In this document: piece after piece, positions 31,056 to 40,704 of the stretch | How positions within the stretch are numbered: position 1 is the first letter of the stretch | Layout: every line of letters begins with the position of its first letter | Assembly (NCBI RefSeq): GCF_016862315.1 | Contig: NZ_BOMS01000123.1 | Location: 1-43,015, forward strand | DNA from: Actinoplanes palleronii | GTDB lineage: Bacteria; Actinomycetota; Actinomycetes; Mycobacteriales; Micromonosporaceae | DNA: 43,015 nucleotides | Direction: 5' to 3' | Made by a program: the position numbers and the translations under genes | Notes under the pieces: generated by a model | What the model saw: the letters and a program-made list of their open reading frames with translations, nothing else | Told to the model about the DNA's origin: nothing | Database searches by the model: none

Positions 31056-32255
31056 ATGACAGCGGTTTCGGACGACCAGCGGGCCCTCTTCGGGCAGTCC
31101 ACCGCGGTCTTCGCCTCGCTCACCGGCCCGTCCCACGTGGTGGAGTCGGCGAACCCGGCCTACGCCGCCACGTTCGGCGCGGAGCAGTCGCCCGCCGCGC
31201 TCGCCGCCGACCTGGACGCGGCCTTCCGTACCGGCGAGGCCCGCACCGCCCGGGACATCCGGATCGTGCTCGGTGCCGGCCCGCTCGAGCGGGAGGCGTT
31301 CTTCGACTTCACCTACGAGCCACGCCTCGACCCGGACGGCGTGGTGACCGGGATCCACCTGATCGGCGTGGAGACCACCCAGGTCAAGCACGCCCAGCGG
31401 CTGATGGCCGAGCACCGGGTGCTGCTGGAGCAGATCGCCCGGCAGGCGCCGCTGGCCGAGGTGCTCGACGGGATGGCCCGCAAGATCGAGGACCTGGCGC
31501 CGCAGGAGGTGCTCGTCTCGGTGCTGCTCGCCGACCCGGACGGGCTGCACCTGCGGCACGGCGCCGCGCCCAGCCTGCCGGACTTCTACAACGAGGCGAT
31601 CGACGGGATCGCCACCGGCGACGGTGTCGGTTCCTGCGGCACCGCAGCCCACCGCCGGGAACCGGTGATAGTCACGGACATCACCACCGACCCGTTCTGG
31701 GCCGACTTCAAGGACCTGGCCGGCCGGGCCGGCCTGGCCGCCTGCTGGTCCACGCCGATCCTGGCCCGCGACGGCAGCCTGCTCGGCACGTTCGCGATGT
31801 ACCACCACACCCCGCGCGTCCCGCAGGACTCCGACCTGGCCCTGGCCCAGATCTTCGCCGGCACCGCGGCCCTGGCCATCGAACGCCACCACATCGAGCA
31901 GGCGAAAACGGTCGCCGAGGCCCACGCCGCGTCCGCCCGCGACGAGCTGACCAAGGCGGTCCTGGCCGAGCAGAAGCTGCGCGCCGAGGCCGAGGAGCGC
32001 GCCGCCGCGGCCGCCGAACTCGCCGCGCAGATGCGCACCGCCGCCGCGGCACAGGCCACCGCCCCGCACCCGGAACGCTGCCAGCTCGGCGGCAAAGCCG
32101 GCTGCCCCGAAACCGCCGAGATCAAGCTCGCCGACTCGTGGGGCGACGCGGCGTGGGGCTGCCCGGCCCACGTCGAAGAGGTCATCATCAACGTCCGCTC
32201 GGTCTTCATCGCCAGCGAAGAGCTCGGCGGCCTGGCCACCTACCTCAACCGCTGA
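31056..32255 (+). CDS. PAS-GAF sensor protein with C-terminal Cys/His cluster
   Basis: 399 residues, soluble. A PAS-like domain (about 10-110: VVESANPAYAATFG, FFDFTYEPRLDPDG) is followed by a helix and a GAF domain (about 125-285: GVGSCGTAAHRREPVIVTDI, ACWSTPILARDGSLLGTFAMYHHTPR), then a long Ala/Glu-rich helix of coiled-coil type. The last 60 residues hold Cys342, Cys350, Cys369 and His372 (CQLGGKAGC, then WGCPAH), which could bind zinc or be redox-active. No kinase, GGDEF or phosphatase domain is present, so the output is unknown. The ATG at 31056 is chosen by position after the promoter region; a far longer open frame upstream lies over the DinB gene. Confidence 0.82.
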   Translation: MTAVSDDQRALFGQSTAVFASLTGPSHVVESANPAYAATFGAEQSPAALAADLDAAFRTGEARTARDIRIVLGAGPLEREAFFDFTYEPRLDPDGVVTGIHLIGVETTQVKHAQRLMAEHRVLLEQIARQAPLAEVLDGMARKIEDLAPQEVLVSVLLADPDGLHLRHGAAPSLPDFYNEAIDGIATGDGVGSCGTAAHRREPVIVTDITTDPFWADFKDLAGRAGLAACWSTPILARDGSLLGTFAMYHHTPRVPQDSDLALAQIFAGTAALAIERHHIEQAKTVAEAHAASARDELTKAVLAEQKLRAEAEERAAAAAELAAQMRTAAAAQATAPHPERCQLGGKAGCPETAEIKLADSWGDAAWGCPAHVEEVIINVRSVFIASEELGGLATYLNR

Positions 32256-32289
32256 CCCCTATCGGGTACGCCCACCGAGCGCCGCCCGC

Positions 32290-32483
32290 AGTCACGTCCC
32301 GCCCGTGAGGCCGACGCGACACCGCGCCACCCCAGACTCCGGCCGCGCGTCCCGACCCCCGGCTGGCTCTCAGAGGTGCCTCCGAGCCTTCGAGACACCC
32401 CTGGAAACCAGCCGACGCCGCGAGTCGCGCTGCGGTCGGGAGTGGGGGCGGTCCGGCGTCGGCCTCACGGGCGGGACGTGGCT
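32290..32483. repeat. Long imperfect palindrome between convergent genes
   Basis: Outer arms 32293-32317 and 32456-32480 are perfect 25-bp inverted copies, extended outward to 32290/32483 with one mismatch. Inner arms CGGCTGG (32360-32366) and CCAGCCG (32408-32414) pair again, with a partly matching stretch between. The whole 194-base element can fold as one long hairpin and fills most of the 274-base gap, in which I see no gene. Confidence 0.8.
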
Positions 32484-32529
32484 CGTCGCCTGCGGACGTG
32501 CGCTCCGTAGGCGTACCGGAAAGGGGTTT

Positions 32530-33420
32530 TCAGAGGCGGCTGAGCGATGACCACTGCTTGATCGTGAAGGCGCCGGCGTCGCGGGCGATCTCCAGCGCGC
32601 CGTGGCCGCTGAAGTGGGCCGGGAGCACCAGCGCTCCCGTGTCGGCGGCCCAGCCGAGCAGCTTGCGGCGGCTGTTCCCGGCGGCCCGCGGGTCCTCGCA
32701 GAAGCAGCTGCTGTGACCGAGTTCCATCACCTGCAGCGGGGTGTGGACCAGGTCGCCGGCGAACAGGGCACGGTCGGTGCCGGACGTCAGTTTCAGCACG
32801 CTCGAGCCGGGGGTGTGGCCGGGCGCGGCCTCCAGGCGCAGGTTCGCGTCGATGTCGTGGCTGCCCTCCCACTGCTGGACCTGACCGGAGCTGAGCACCG
32901 GGACGACGCTGTCGGCGAACGCGTTCTCGTTGACGCCGCCGGCGATGGCCGGGTTGTTCGCCGGGTCCCAGAAGACCACGTCGGGCCGGGGCATCAGGTA
33001 GGTCGCGTTCGGGAAGGTCGGCACCCACTCGCCGTCGACCAGGCGGGTGTTCCAGCCGATGTGGTCGACGTGCAGGTGCGTGTTGACCACCAGGTCGACG
33101 TCCTCCGGCTGGACGCCGGCCCGGGCCAGGCTGCCGAGGAAGTCGGTGCTCAGGTGGTCCCAGAACTCGACGGCCGGGCGGGGCTTGTCGTTGCCGACGC
33201 CGGTGTCGATCAGGATGGTGCGGCCCTCGCTGCGCAGCACCCAGGTCTGCATGGCCGCGTGCACGATGCCGTCGGCGAGGTGGTCCGGGGTCAGCGCGGC
33301 CTCGTGGCGCTGCCAGACCTCGTCCGGCACGGTCGGGAAGAACGCGCCGGTGGGCATCAGCGGCCCGTGCATCTCCTCGACCCGGGTCACCGTGACGTCG
33401 CCCAGTTTGATGTTGTTCAT
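32530..33420 (-). CDS. Metallo-beta-lactamase-fold hydrolase (lactonase-like)
   Basis: 296 residues. The dinuclear metal motif THLHVDHIG gives His115, His117, Asp119, His120; a later His is in APGHTPGS, the bridging Asp in LFAGDLVH, and a last His in LPAHFSGHG. The N-terminus GDVTVTRVEEMHGPLMP and the spacing resemble AHL-lactonase and related hydrolases. No signal peptide. GGAG lies about eight bases before the ATG. It follows an XRE regulator gene on the same strand by 60 bases and may be co-transcribed with it. The substrate is unknown. Confidence 0.88.
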   Translation of the reverse strand: MNNIKLGDVTVTRVEEMHGPLMPTGAFFPTVPDEVWQRHEAALTPDHLADGIVHAAMQTWVLRSEGRTILIDTGVGNDKPRPAVEFWDHLSTDFLGSLARAGVQPEDVDLVVNTHLHVDHIGWNTRLVDGEWVPTFPNATYLMPRPDVVFWDPANNPAIAGGVNENAFADSVVPVLSSGQVQQWEGSHDIDANLRLEAAPGHTPGSSVLKLTSGTDRALFAGDLVHTPLQVMELGHSSCFCEDPRAAGNSRRKLLGWAADTGALVLPAHFSGHGALEIARDAGAFTIKQWSSLSRL

Positions 33421-33480
33421 GACTTTTGCTCCCAGTTTTTGGGCGCGCGCTGTCCACGCACGCCGCGGGGGTGATCAGAT

Positions 33481-34356
33481 TCAGTCGCGCAGGGCCGGGG
33501 CCGGGTTGACGACCGTGGTGCCGTGCGCCAGCAGCGACATCGCCGCCCGGGACGGTGAGCCAGGCTCGGTGGTGGCGATCACCACGATGCCGCCCTGCTC
33601 GGTGCGCAGCGACTGCTGGGTCACGGTCATCGCGCCGACCAGCGGATGCCGCATCTCGTAGGTGGCGTGCCCGGCCGCCTTGACCCGGTGCGCCGCCCAC
33701 ATCTCGGCGAATTCCGGACTGCGCACGGTCAGGTCACCGAGCAGCGCCGCGAGCGCCGGATCGTTCGGGAACTGCCCGGCCGCCAGCCGCAGGGTGCCGA
33801 CCGCGGCGCGGGCCTTGGCCGGCCAGTCCGCGTACAGCTCGCGGGTGTGTGCGTCCAGGAAGATCAGGCGGGACATGTTCGGCCGGTGCCGGGGCTGATC
33901 GGGACCGGTCACGTCGAGGTGGCCGGCGTAGAGGGCGTGGCCCATCCGGTTCCAGGCCAGCACGTCACCGATCCGGCCGAGCACCAGCACCGGGGCCTCA
34001 CCCATCGCCTCGACCAGCTGCTCCAGCTGGGCCGTCATCCGCTCCGGCGGGGAACGGCGCGACGGCGTGCGGACCCGGGTGCCCGCGGCCAGGTCGGTCA
34101 GGTGCCGTCGTTCGGCGGCGTCGAGGCGCAGCGCCCGGGCGATCGCGTCGAGCACCTCCGGGGAGGCGTTCAGCGCGTAACCCTGCTCCAGCCGGGCGTA
34201 GTACGACGCGCTGACCCCGGCCAGCAGGGCCAGCTCCTCGCGGCGCAGGCCCGGCACCCGGCGCCGGTCGCCGTACTCGTCGAGCCCCAGATCCTGCGGC
34301 CGCACCTGCGATCGGCGCGTCTGCAGGAACTCTCCGAGCTGCCGCCTGTTGTCCAT
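33481..34356 (-). CDS. XRE-family regulator with MmyB-like ligand domain
   Basis: 291 residues. A lambda-repressor-type helix-turn-helix (residues about 8-75: RRVPGLRREELALLAGVSASYYARLEQG) is followed by an MmyB-like domain (about 105-285: LVLGRIGDVLAWNRMGHALY, FLDAHTRELYADW, TVRSPEFAEMWAAHRV, HPLVGAMTVTQQSL) that is thought to bind fatty acids or other small ligands. The typical targets are neighbouring dehydrogenases or hydrolases, here probably the MBL gene downstream. The ATG at 34356 gives a normal N-terminus; the frame is open further upstream without family resemblance. Confidence 0.92.
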   Translation of the reverse strand: MDNRRQLGEFLQTRRSQVRPQDLGLDEYGDRRRVPGLRREELALLAGVSASYYARLEQGYALNASPEVLDAIARALRLDAAERRHLTDLAAGTRVRTPSRRSPPERMTAQLEQLVEAMGEAPVLVLGRIGDVLAWNRMGHALYAGHLDVTGPDQPRHRPNMSRLIFLDAHTRELYADWPAKARAAVGTLRLAAGQFPNDPALAALLGDLTVRSPEFAEMWAAHRVKAAGHATYEMRHPLVGAMTVTQQSLRTEQGGIVVIATTEPGSPSRAAMSLLAHGTTVVNPAPALRD

Positions 34357-34421
34357 GAGACGAGTATCGGCACCGGGCCGCGGGCCAGCCACACCCTGCC
34401 AGGGGTACGACCGGCCACGCG

Positions 34422-35057
34422 TCAGCGCAGATCCGCCGCGAGCACGCGCGCCAGCCACCCCTCGTAGTCCGCCGCCGCCCAGCCCCGGCCCACGGTGAGC
34501 TCGGTGTACGGCCGCGGCCCGGTCAGCACCCAGCAGGCGTCCGCGACCAGCTCCGCGTCGGCACCCGCCCGCAGCAGGCCGGCCTCGGCGAGATGCGCCA
34601 CGAACGCGCCGACCCCGGCCCGCCGCTCCCGCTCACTGGCGTCCAGCACGGCCGCCGCCTCGGGACCGGCCTGACTCAGCAGCCCGGCCAGCGTGGCCAG
34701 CCGCTCGTTGACCCCCCGCACGAACCCGGCATACCCCCGCGCCTTCGCCACCGGGTCCGGCTCGGCCCACACCGCGCGCAACTGCGCCCGCTCGGCCATC
34801 GTCACCGGCTCGTCGTCACCGGCCAGGGTGGTGTCCCAGAGCGCCTTGGTCAGCCCGGGTTTGCCACCGAACGTCTTGTAGACCGTCTCGGCCGAGACAC
34901 CGGCCCGCTCCGCGACGGCGCGGATGGTGGCGGCGCGATAGCCGTCGGCGACGAGCAGCTCCCGGAACGCGTCCAGCACCGCGGCGCGGGTGTGGCGGGC
35001 GGCTTCCTGGCGACCGCTCGCGTCGTACGGCCTGCGGGTCTGCTCCGGTGATGACAT
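34422..35057 (-). CDS. TetR-family transcriptional regulator
   Basis: 211 residues. The N-terminal helix-turn-helix (about 20-66) reads AAVLDAFRELLVADGYRAATIRAVAERAGVSAETVYKTFGGK, typical of TetR. The C-terminal ligand domain is not conserved enough to name a ligand. It is divergent from an MBL-fold gene; a near-perfect 24-bp palindrome lies between the starts and is the likely shared operator. The ATG at 35057 is used. Confidence 0.92.
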   Translation of the reverse strand: MSSPEQTRRPYDASGRQEAARHTRAAVLDAFRELLVADGYRAATIRAVAERAGVSAETVYKTFGGKPGLTKALWDTTLAGDDEPVTMAERAQLRAVWAEPDPVAKARGYAGFVRGVNERLATLAGLLSQAGPEAAAVLDASERERRAGVGAFVAHLAEAGLLRAGADAELVADACWVLTGPRPYTELTVGRGWAAADYEGWLARVLAADLR

Positions 35058-35076
35058 GTGACACCCTTCCCAAACT

Positions 35077-35100
35077 TTCGTTACAGCGTACTGTATCGAA
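35077..35100. promoter_or_regulatory. Palindromic operator between TetR and MBL genes
   Basis: TTCGTTACAG (35077-35086) and CTGTATCGAA (35091-35100) pair at 9 of 10 positions around a 4-base centre, CGTA. It lies 19 bp from the TetR start and 32 bp from the MBL start. Confidence 0.7.
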
Positions 35101-35132
35101 TGTTGACGAAGATCGGCTCTTCCGGAGGAACC

Positions 35133-35885
35133 ATGTCTGAAGTACGCACCGGCATCGTCCGTCTCGGTGACGACGTCGCCGGGTTCTACCTGGTCGAGCA
35201 CCCCGACGGGCCGATCCTGGTCGACGCCGGGCTGCCCGGCCACCGCCGGCAGCTCGAGGAGCACCTGGCCGGCACCGGGCGGCGCCTGCGCGACATCCGC
35301 GCGGTGCTGCTCACCCACGGCCACCCGGACCACACCGGGCTCGCGGCCACCCTGCACGCGGCCGGCGCGGAGATCTGGGTGCACGAGGCCGACGCGCCGA
35401 TCCTGGCCGACGGGCCGCGCAGCGCGCTGCGGCACGCGAAGCCGGAACGCTCGATGCTGCCGTATCTGCTGCGCCGCCCGGCCGCGATCGGCACCCCGCT
35501 GCACCTGGCCCGGCAGGGCGGTTTCACCGCCGGCAAGATCTCTGAGGTACGGACGTTCCGCGCCGATCAGCGACTGGACGCGGTGCCCGGCCGCCCGGCG
35601 GCGGTGGTGCTGGCCGGGCACACACCGGGCAGCACCGCCTACCACTTCCCCGAGCTGGGTGTGCTGTTCACCGGCGACGCGCTGGTCACCCACGACGGGC
35701 TCACCGGGCACGTCGGCCCCACCCTGGTCTGCCGCGGATTCACCCACGACAGCGCGGCCGCGCTCGGTGCCCTGGACCGGCTCGCCGAGGTGCCCGCCGA
35801 GCTGCTGCTGCCCGGCCACGGCGAGCCGTTCACCGGCAGCCCGCAAGCCGCCGCCGACCAGGCCCGCCGGGCCGGAATCCAGTGA
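35133..35885 (+). CDS. Metallo-beta-lactamase-fold hydrolase
   Basis: 250 residues. The metal motif THGHPDHTG gives His62, His64, Asp66, His67; AGHTPGS and LFTGDAL supply further ligands and LLPGHGEPF the last His. The layout matches the general glyoxalase II-like/MBL hydrolase group. GGAGG lies four bases before the ATG at 35133; an ATG at 35100 would sit inside the operator and is rejected. It is probably under control of the divergent TetR. The substrate is unknown. It ends directly against the convergent paaZ stop. Confidence 0.9.
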   Translation: MSEVRTGIVRLGDDVAGFYLVEHPDGPILVDAGLPGHRRQLEEHLAGTGRRLRDIRAVLLTHGHPDHTGLAATLHAAGAEIWVHEADAPILADGPRSALRHAKPERSMLPYLLRRPAAIGTPLHLARQGGFTAGKISEVRTFRADQRLDAVPGRPAAVVLAGHTPGSTAYHFPELGVLFTGDALVTHDGLTGHVGPTLVCRGFTHDSAAALGALDRLAEVPAELLLPGHGEPFTGSPQAAADQARRAGIQ

Positions 35886-37925
<2,040 letters not shown>

Positions 37926-37995
37926 GCTGCCTCCTCTCACAGGTCCCGATCGCGGCGAACGGTTGCGCTGAGTGCCACGTCCGTGTCACGTTATT

Positions 37996-38017
37996 ACAGA
38001 CCGATCGTTAGGTAAAT
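37996..38017. promoter_or_regulatory. PaaR-like operator between paaZ and paaA
   Basis: An imperfect 22-bp palindrome centred on CGATCG (38002-38007), inside TTAC...GTAA. Its core ACCGATCGTTAGGT fits the PaaR site I recall from Corynebacterium (ACCGNNCGNNCGGT) at all defined positions but one. It lies 71 bp from the paaZ start and 25 bp from the paaA start, so one TetR-type repressor could shut both directions until phenylacetyl-CoA appears. Confidence 0.6.
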
Positions 38018-38041
38018 GCCAACGTCCCCGGAAGAGGAGCC

Positions 38042-39004
38042 ATGTCGACGACACCCGTGGAGCCGGCGGAGGCTGCTCGGCAAGCCGCGTTCGACGCGAC
38101 GATCGCGCACCACGACCGGATCGAGCCGCGCGACTGGATGCCGGACGGCTACCGGAAGACGCTGATCCGGCAGATCGCCCAGCACGCGCACTCCGAGATC
38201 ATCGGCATGCAGCCGGAGGGCAACTGGATCGGCCGGGCGCCGTCACTGCGACGCAAGGCGATCCTGCTGGCCAAGGTCCAGGACGAGGCCGGCCACGGGC
38301 TGTACCTCTACTCGGCCTGCGAGACGCTCGGCATCGCGCGCTCCGAGCTGGTCGACATGCTGCTCTCCGGCCGGCAGAAGTACTCCTCCATCTTCAACTA
38401 CCCGACCCTCTCGTACGCCGATGTCGGCACGATCGGCTGGCTCGTCGACGGCGCCGCGATCTGCAACCAGGTCCCGCTGTGCCGCACGTCGTACGGCCCG
38501 TACGGCCGGGCCATGATCCGGATCTGCAAGGAGGAGTCGTTCCACCAGCGGCAGGGCTACGAGTTGCTCCGCACGATGATGGACGGCACCGACGCGCAGC
38601 GCGCCATGGTGCAGGAGTCGGTCGACCGGTTCTGGTGGCCGTCGCTGATGATGTTCGGCCCGCCGGACGCCGAGTCGCCGAACACCGAGCAGTCGATGGC
38701 CTGGGGCGTCAAGCGCAACTCCAACGACGAGCTGCGGCAGAAGTTCGTCGACATGACCGTCCCGCAGGCGCAGGCGCTCGGCGTCACACTGCCCGACCCG
38801 GCACTGCGCTGGAACGCCGAGCGTGATCACCACGACTTCGGCGAACCGGACTGGAGCGAGCTGACCGCCGTGATCCGGGGCAACGGCCCGTGCAACACCG
38901 AGCGGATGGCGCACCGCCGCGCCGCGCACGAGGACGGCGCGTGGGTCCGCGAGGCCGCCACCGCGTTCGCCGCCCGCAGCGCCGCGAAGGCCGGTGCCCG
39001 ATGA
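38042..39004 (+). CDS. paaA: 1,2-phenylacetyl-CoA epoxidase catalytic subunit PaaA
   Basis: 320 residues. Catalytic subunit of the multicomponent monooxygenase that epoxidises the ring of phenylacetyl-CoA. The ferritin-like di-iron helices show AQHAHSEIIGMQPEGNW, LLAKVQDEAGHGLYLYSACE and ICKEESFHQRQGYELL, the two E-x2-H-type ligand pairs. GAGGAG precedes the ATG. First gene of paaABCDE; its stop overlaps the paaB start (ATGA). Confidence 0.98.
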   Translation: MSTTPVEPAEAARQAAFDATIAHHDRIEPRDWMPDGYRKTLIRQIAQHAHSEIIGMQPEGNWIGRAPSLRRKAILLAKVQDEAGHGLYLYSACETLGIARSELVDMLLSGRQKYSSIFNYPTLSYADVGTIGWLVDGAAICNQVPLCRTSYGPYGRAMIRICKEESFHQRQGYELLRTMMDGTDAQRAMVQESVDRFWWPSLMMFGPPDAESPNTEQSMAWGVKRNSNDELRQKFVDMTVPQAQALGVTLPDPALRWNAERDHHDFGEPDWSELTAVIRGNGPCNTERMAHRRAAHEDGAWVREAATAFAARSAAKAGAR

Positions 39005-39294
39005 GCGCCGACCGGCGGGACTGGCCGCTCTACGAGGTGTTCGTCCGCGGCAAGCGGGGCCTGAACCACGTGCACGTCGGCTCGCTGCACGCGCCCGACG
39101 ACACCCTCGCGCTGCGCAGCGCCCGGGACGTCTACACCCGGCGCAACGAGGGCGTGAGCATCTGGGTGGTCCGCGCCGACATGATCACCGCGTCCAGCCC
39201 GGACGAGAAGGACCCGCTGTTCGCGCCGAGCGGCGACAAGGTCTACCGGCATCCCACGTTCTACGAGATCCCCGACGACGTCCCCCACATGTGA
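39001..39294 (+). CDS. paaB: Phenylacetyl-CoA epoxidase subunit PaaB
   Basis: 97 residues, the usual length for this small structural subunit, which bridges PaaAC heterodimers. WPLYEVFVRGKRGLNHVHVGSLHA and DVYTRRNEGVSIWVVRA are highly conserved. The start is fixed by the ATGA overlap with paaA. Confidence 0.97.
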   Translation: MSADRRDWPLYEVFVRGKRGLNHVHVGSLHAPDDTLALRSARDVYTRRNEGVSIWVVRADMITASSPDEKDPLFAPSGDKVYRHPTFYEIPDDVPHM

Positions 39295-39304
39295 GAGAAG
39301 CCTG

Positions 39305-40216
39305 ATGAACCACGACAGCGTCTACGACGGCCTGCTCGGCGGCGACTCGTCGCAGTGGGCGTTCGGCACCGACTTCGAGGATCCCCTGGCCGGTGTCGAC
39401 ACCACCGTGCCGGCCGGGGTCGACGGCGGCGAGCTGGCGGCGTACTGCCTGATGCTCGGCGACGACACGCTCGTGCTCTCCCAGCGGCTGGCCGAGTGGT
39501 GCAGCCGCGCGCCGGAGCTCGAGGAGGACATCGCCCTCGCGAACATGGCCCTGGACCTGCTCGGGCAGGCGCGGTTGCTGCTCGCCCGGGCCGCGGCCGC
39601 CGACCCGGCCGTCGTGCCGGTGCTGCCCGCGGGTTCCCCGGTTCCGGCCGAGGACGCGCTCGCGTTCTTCCGCGAGGCCGGGCAGTTCCGCAACGTCCGG
39701 CTGGCCGAGGTGGTGAACGGCGACTTCGCTCACGTAGTCGTACGACTGCTGCTTTTCTCGATCGCGAGGCTCGCGGTGCTGCAGCGGCTCAGCGGCAGTG
39801 GTGACGCGGTCCTGGCCGCGGTCGCGGCCAAAGGGGTCAAGGAGCTGACCTACCACCGGGATTGGGCCGGGCGCTGGTTCCTCACCCTCGCGCAGGGCAC
39901 CGAGGAATCCCGGAAACGACTGGTCAGCGCGCTGGAACAGCTCTGGCCGCTGCGCGACGAGCTGGTCACCGCGCACCCGGTCGAACTGTCGCTCGCCGCG
40001 GCCGGCGTCGGCGTCGACCCGGCCGGCGTCCGCGACGAGACCGACGCCGTGCTCGACCAGGTGCTCGCGGTCGCCGAGGTGGACCGCCCGCAACGCGCGC
40101 CGCTGGCCGGGATCGGCGGGCGCACCGGCCGCGACGGGATGCACACCGAGGCGCTGAGCCGGATGCTGGCCGAGATGCAGGTGGTCGCGCGCGCCCACCC
40201 CAGCGGCCGATGGTGA
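39305..40216 (+). CDS. paaC: Phenylacetyl-CoA epoxidase structural subunit PaaC
   Basis: 303 residues, ferritin-like but with an incomplete di-iron site, as expected for the structural partner of PaaA. Segments: CLMLGDDTLVLSQRLAEWCSRAPELEEDIALANMALDLLGQAR, LAEVVNGDFAHVVVRLLLF and VKELTYHRDWAGRWFLTLAQGTEESRKR. It starts 10 bases after paaB and overlaps paaD by a few bases. Confidence 0.96.
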   Translation: MNHDSVYDGLLGGDSSQWAFGTDFEDPLAGVDTTVPAGVDGGELAAYCLMLGDDTLVLSQRLAEWCSRAPELEEDIALANMALDLLGQARLLLARAAAADPAVVPVLPAGSPVPAEDALAFFREAGQFRNVRLAEVVNGDFAHVVVRLLLFSIARLAVLQRLSGSGDAVLAAVAAKGVKELTYHRDWAGRWFLTLAQGTEESRKRLVSALEQLWPLRDELVTAHPVELSLAAAGVGVDPAGVRDETDAVLDQVLAVAEVDRPQRAPLAGIGGRTGRDGMHTEALSRMLAEMQVVARAHPSGRW

Positions 40217-40704
40217 GCCTGCGGGAGCGGGCCGCCGCCGTCGCCGGCACGGTCCGTGACCCCGAGATGCCGATGCTGACCCTGGCCGACCTGGGCGTGC
40301 TGCGCGACACCGAGGTGGACGGGGAAGTCGTCGTCGTGTCGATCACCCCGACCTATTCGGGCTGCCCGGCGATGGCCACCATGCGTGACGACCTGGTGCA
40401 CCGGCTGACCGACGCGGGGTTCCCGCGGGTGGAGGTGCGGGTGGTGCTCTCCCCCGCCTGGTCCAGCGACTGGATCACCGAGCACGGCCGGGCCGAGTTG
40501 CGCGCCGCCGGCCTGTCCGCGCCCGGCCCGGCTAAGAAGGGCCCGGTCGGTCTCACGCTCAGTCCGACCCGGCGTGCCCTGACCTGCCCGCGCTGCGGCT
40601 CGGCCCGCACCGAGGTGATCTCGGAGTTCGGCGCCACCGCATGCAAGGCGCTCTATCGCTGCGTGGACTGCTTCGAGCCGTTCGACCACGTCAAGGAGAT
40701 CTGA
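40210..40704 (+). CDS. paaD: Phenylacetyl-CoA epoxidase maturation protein PaaD
   Basis: 164 residues, MIP18/DUF59-type, thought to help iron-sulfur or di-iron assembly of the epoxidase. It has VRDPEMPMLTLADLGVLRD, the TPTYSGCPAMATMRDD motif, and a C-terminal zinc-ribbon-like part CPRCGS...CFEPFDHVKEI with four Cys. ATG 40210 is used; GTG 40213 (GTGA overlap with paaC) is an equal choice. Confidence 0.95.
   Translation: MVSLRERAAAVAGTVRDPEMPMLTLADLGVLRDTEVDGEVVVVSITPTYSGCPAMATMRDDLVHRLTDAGFPRVEVRVVLSPAWSSDWITEHGRAELRAAGLSAPGPAKKGPVGLTLSPTRRALTCPRCGSARTEVISEFGATACKALYRCVDCFEPFDHVKEI

Noticed and set aside
35100..35132. ATG at 35100 as start of the MBL gene
   Set aside because: It begins on the last base of the operator palindrome, and the ATG at 35133 has a GGAGG at ideal spacing.
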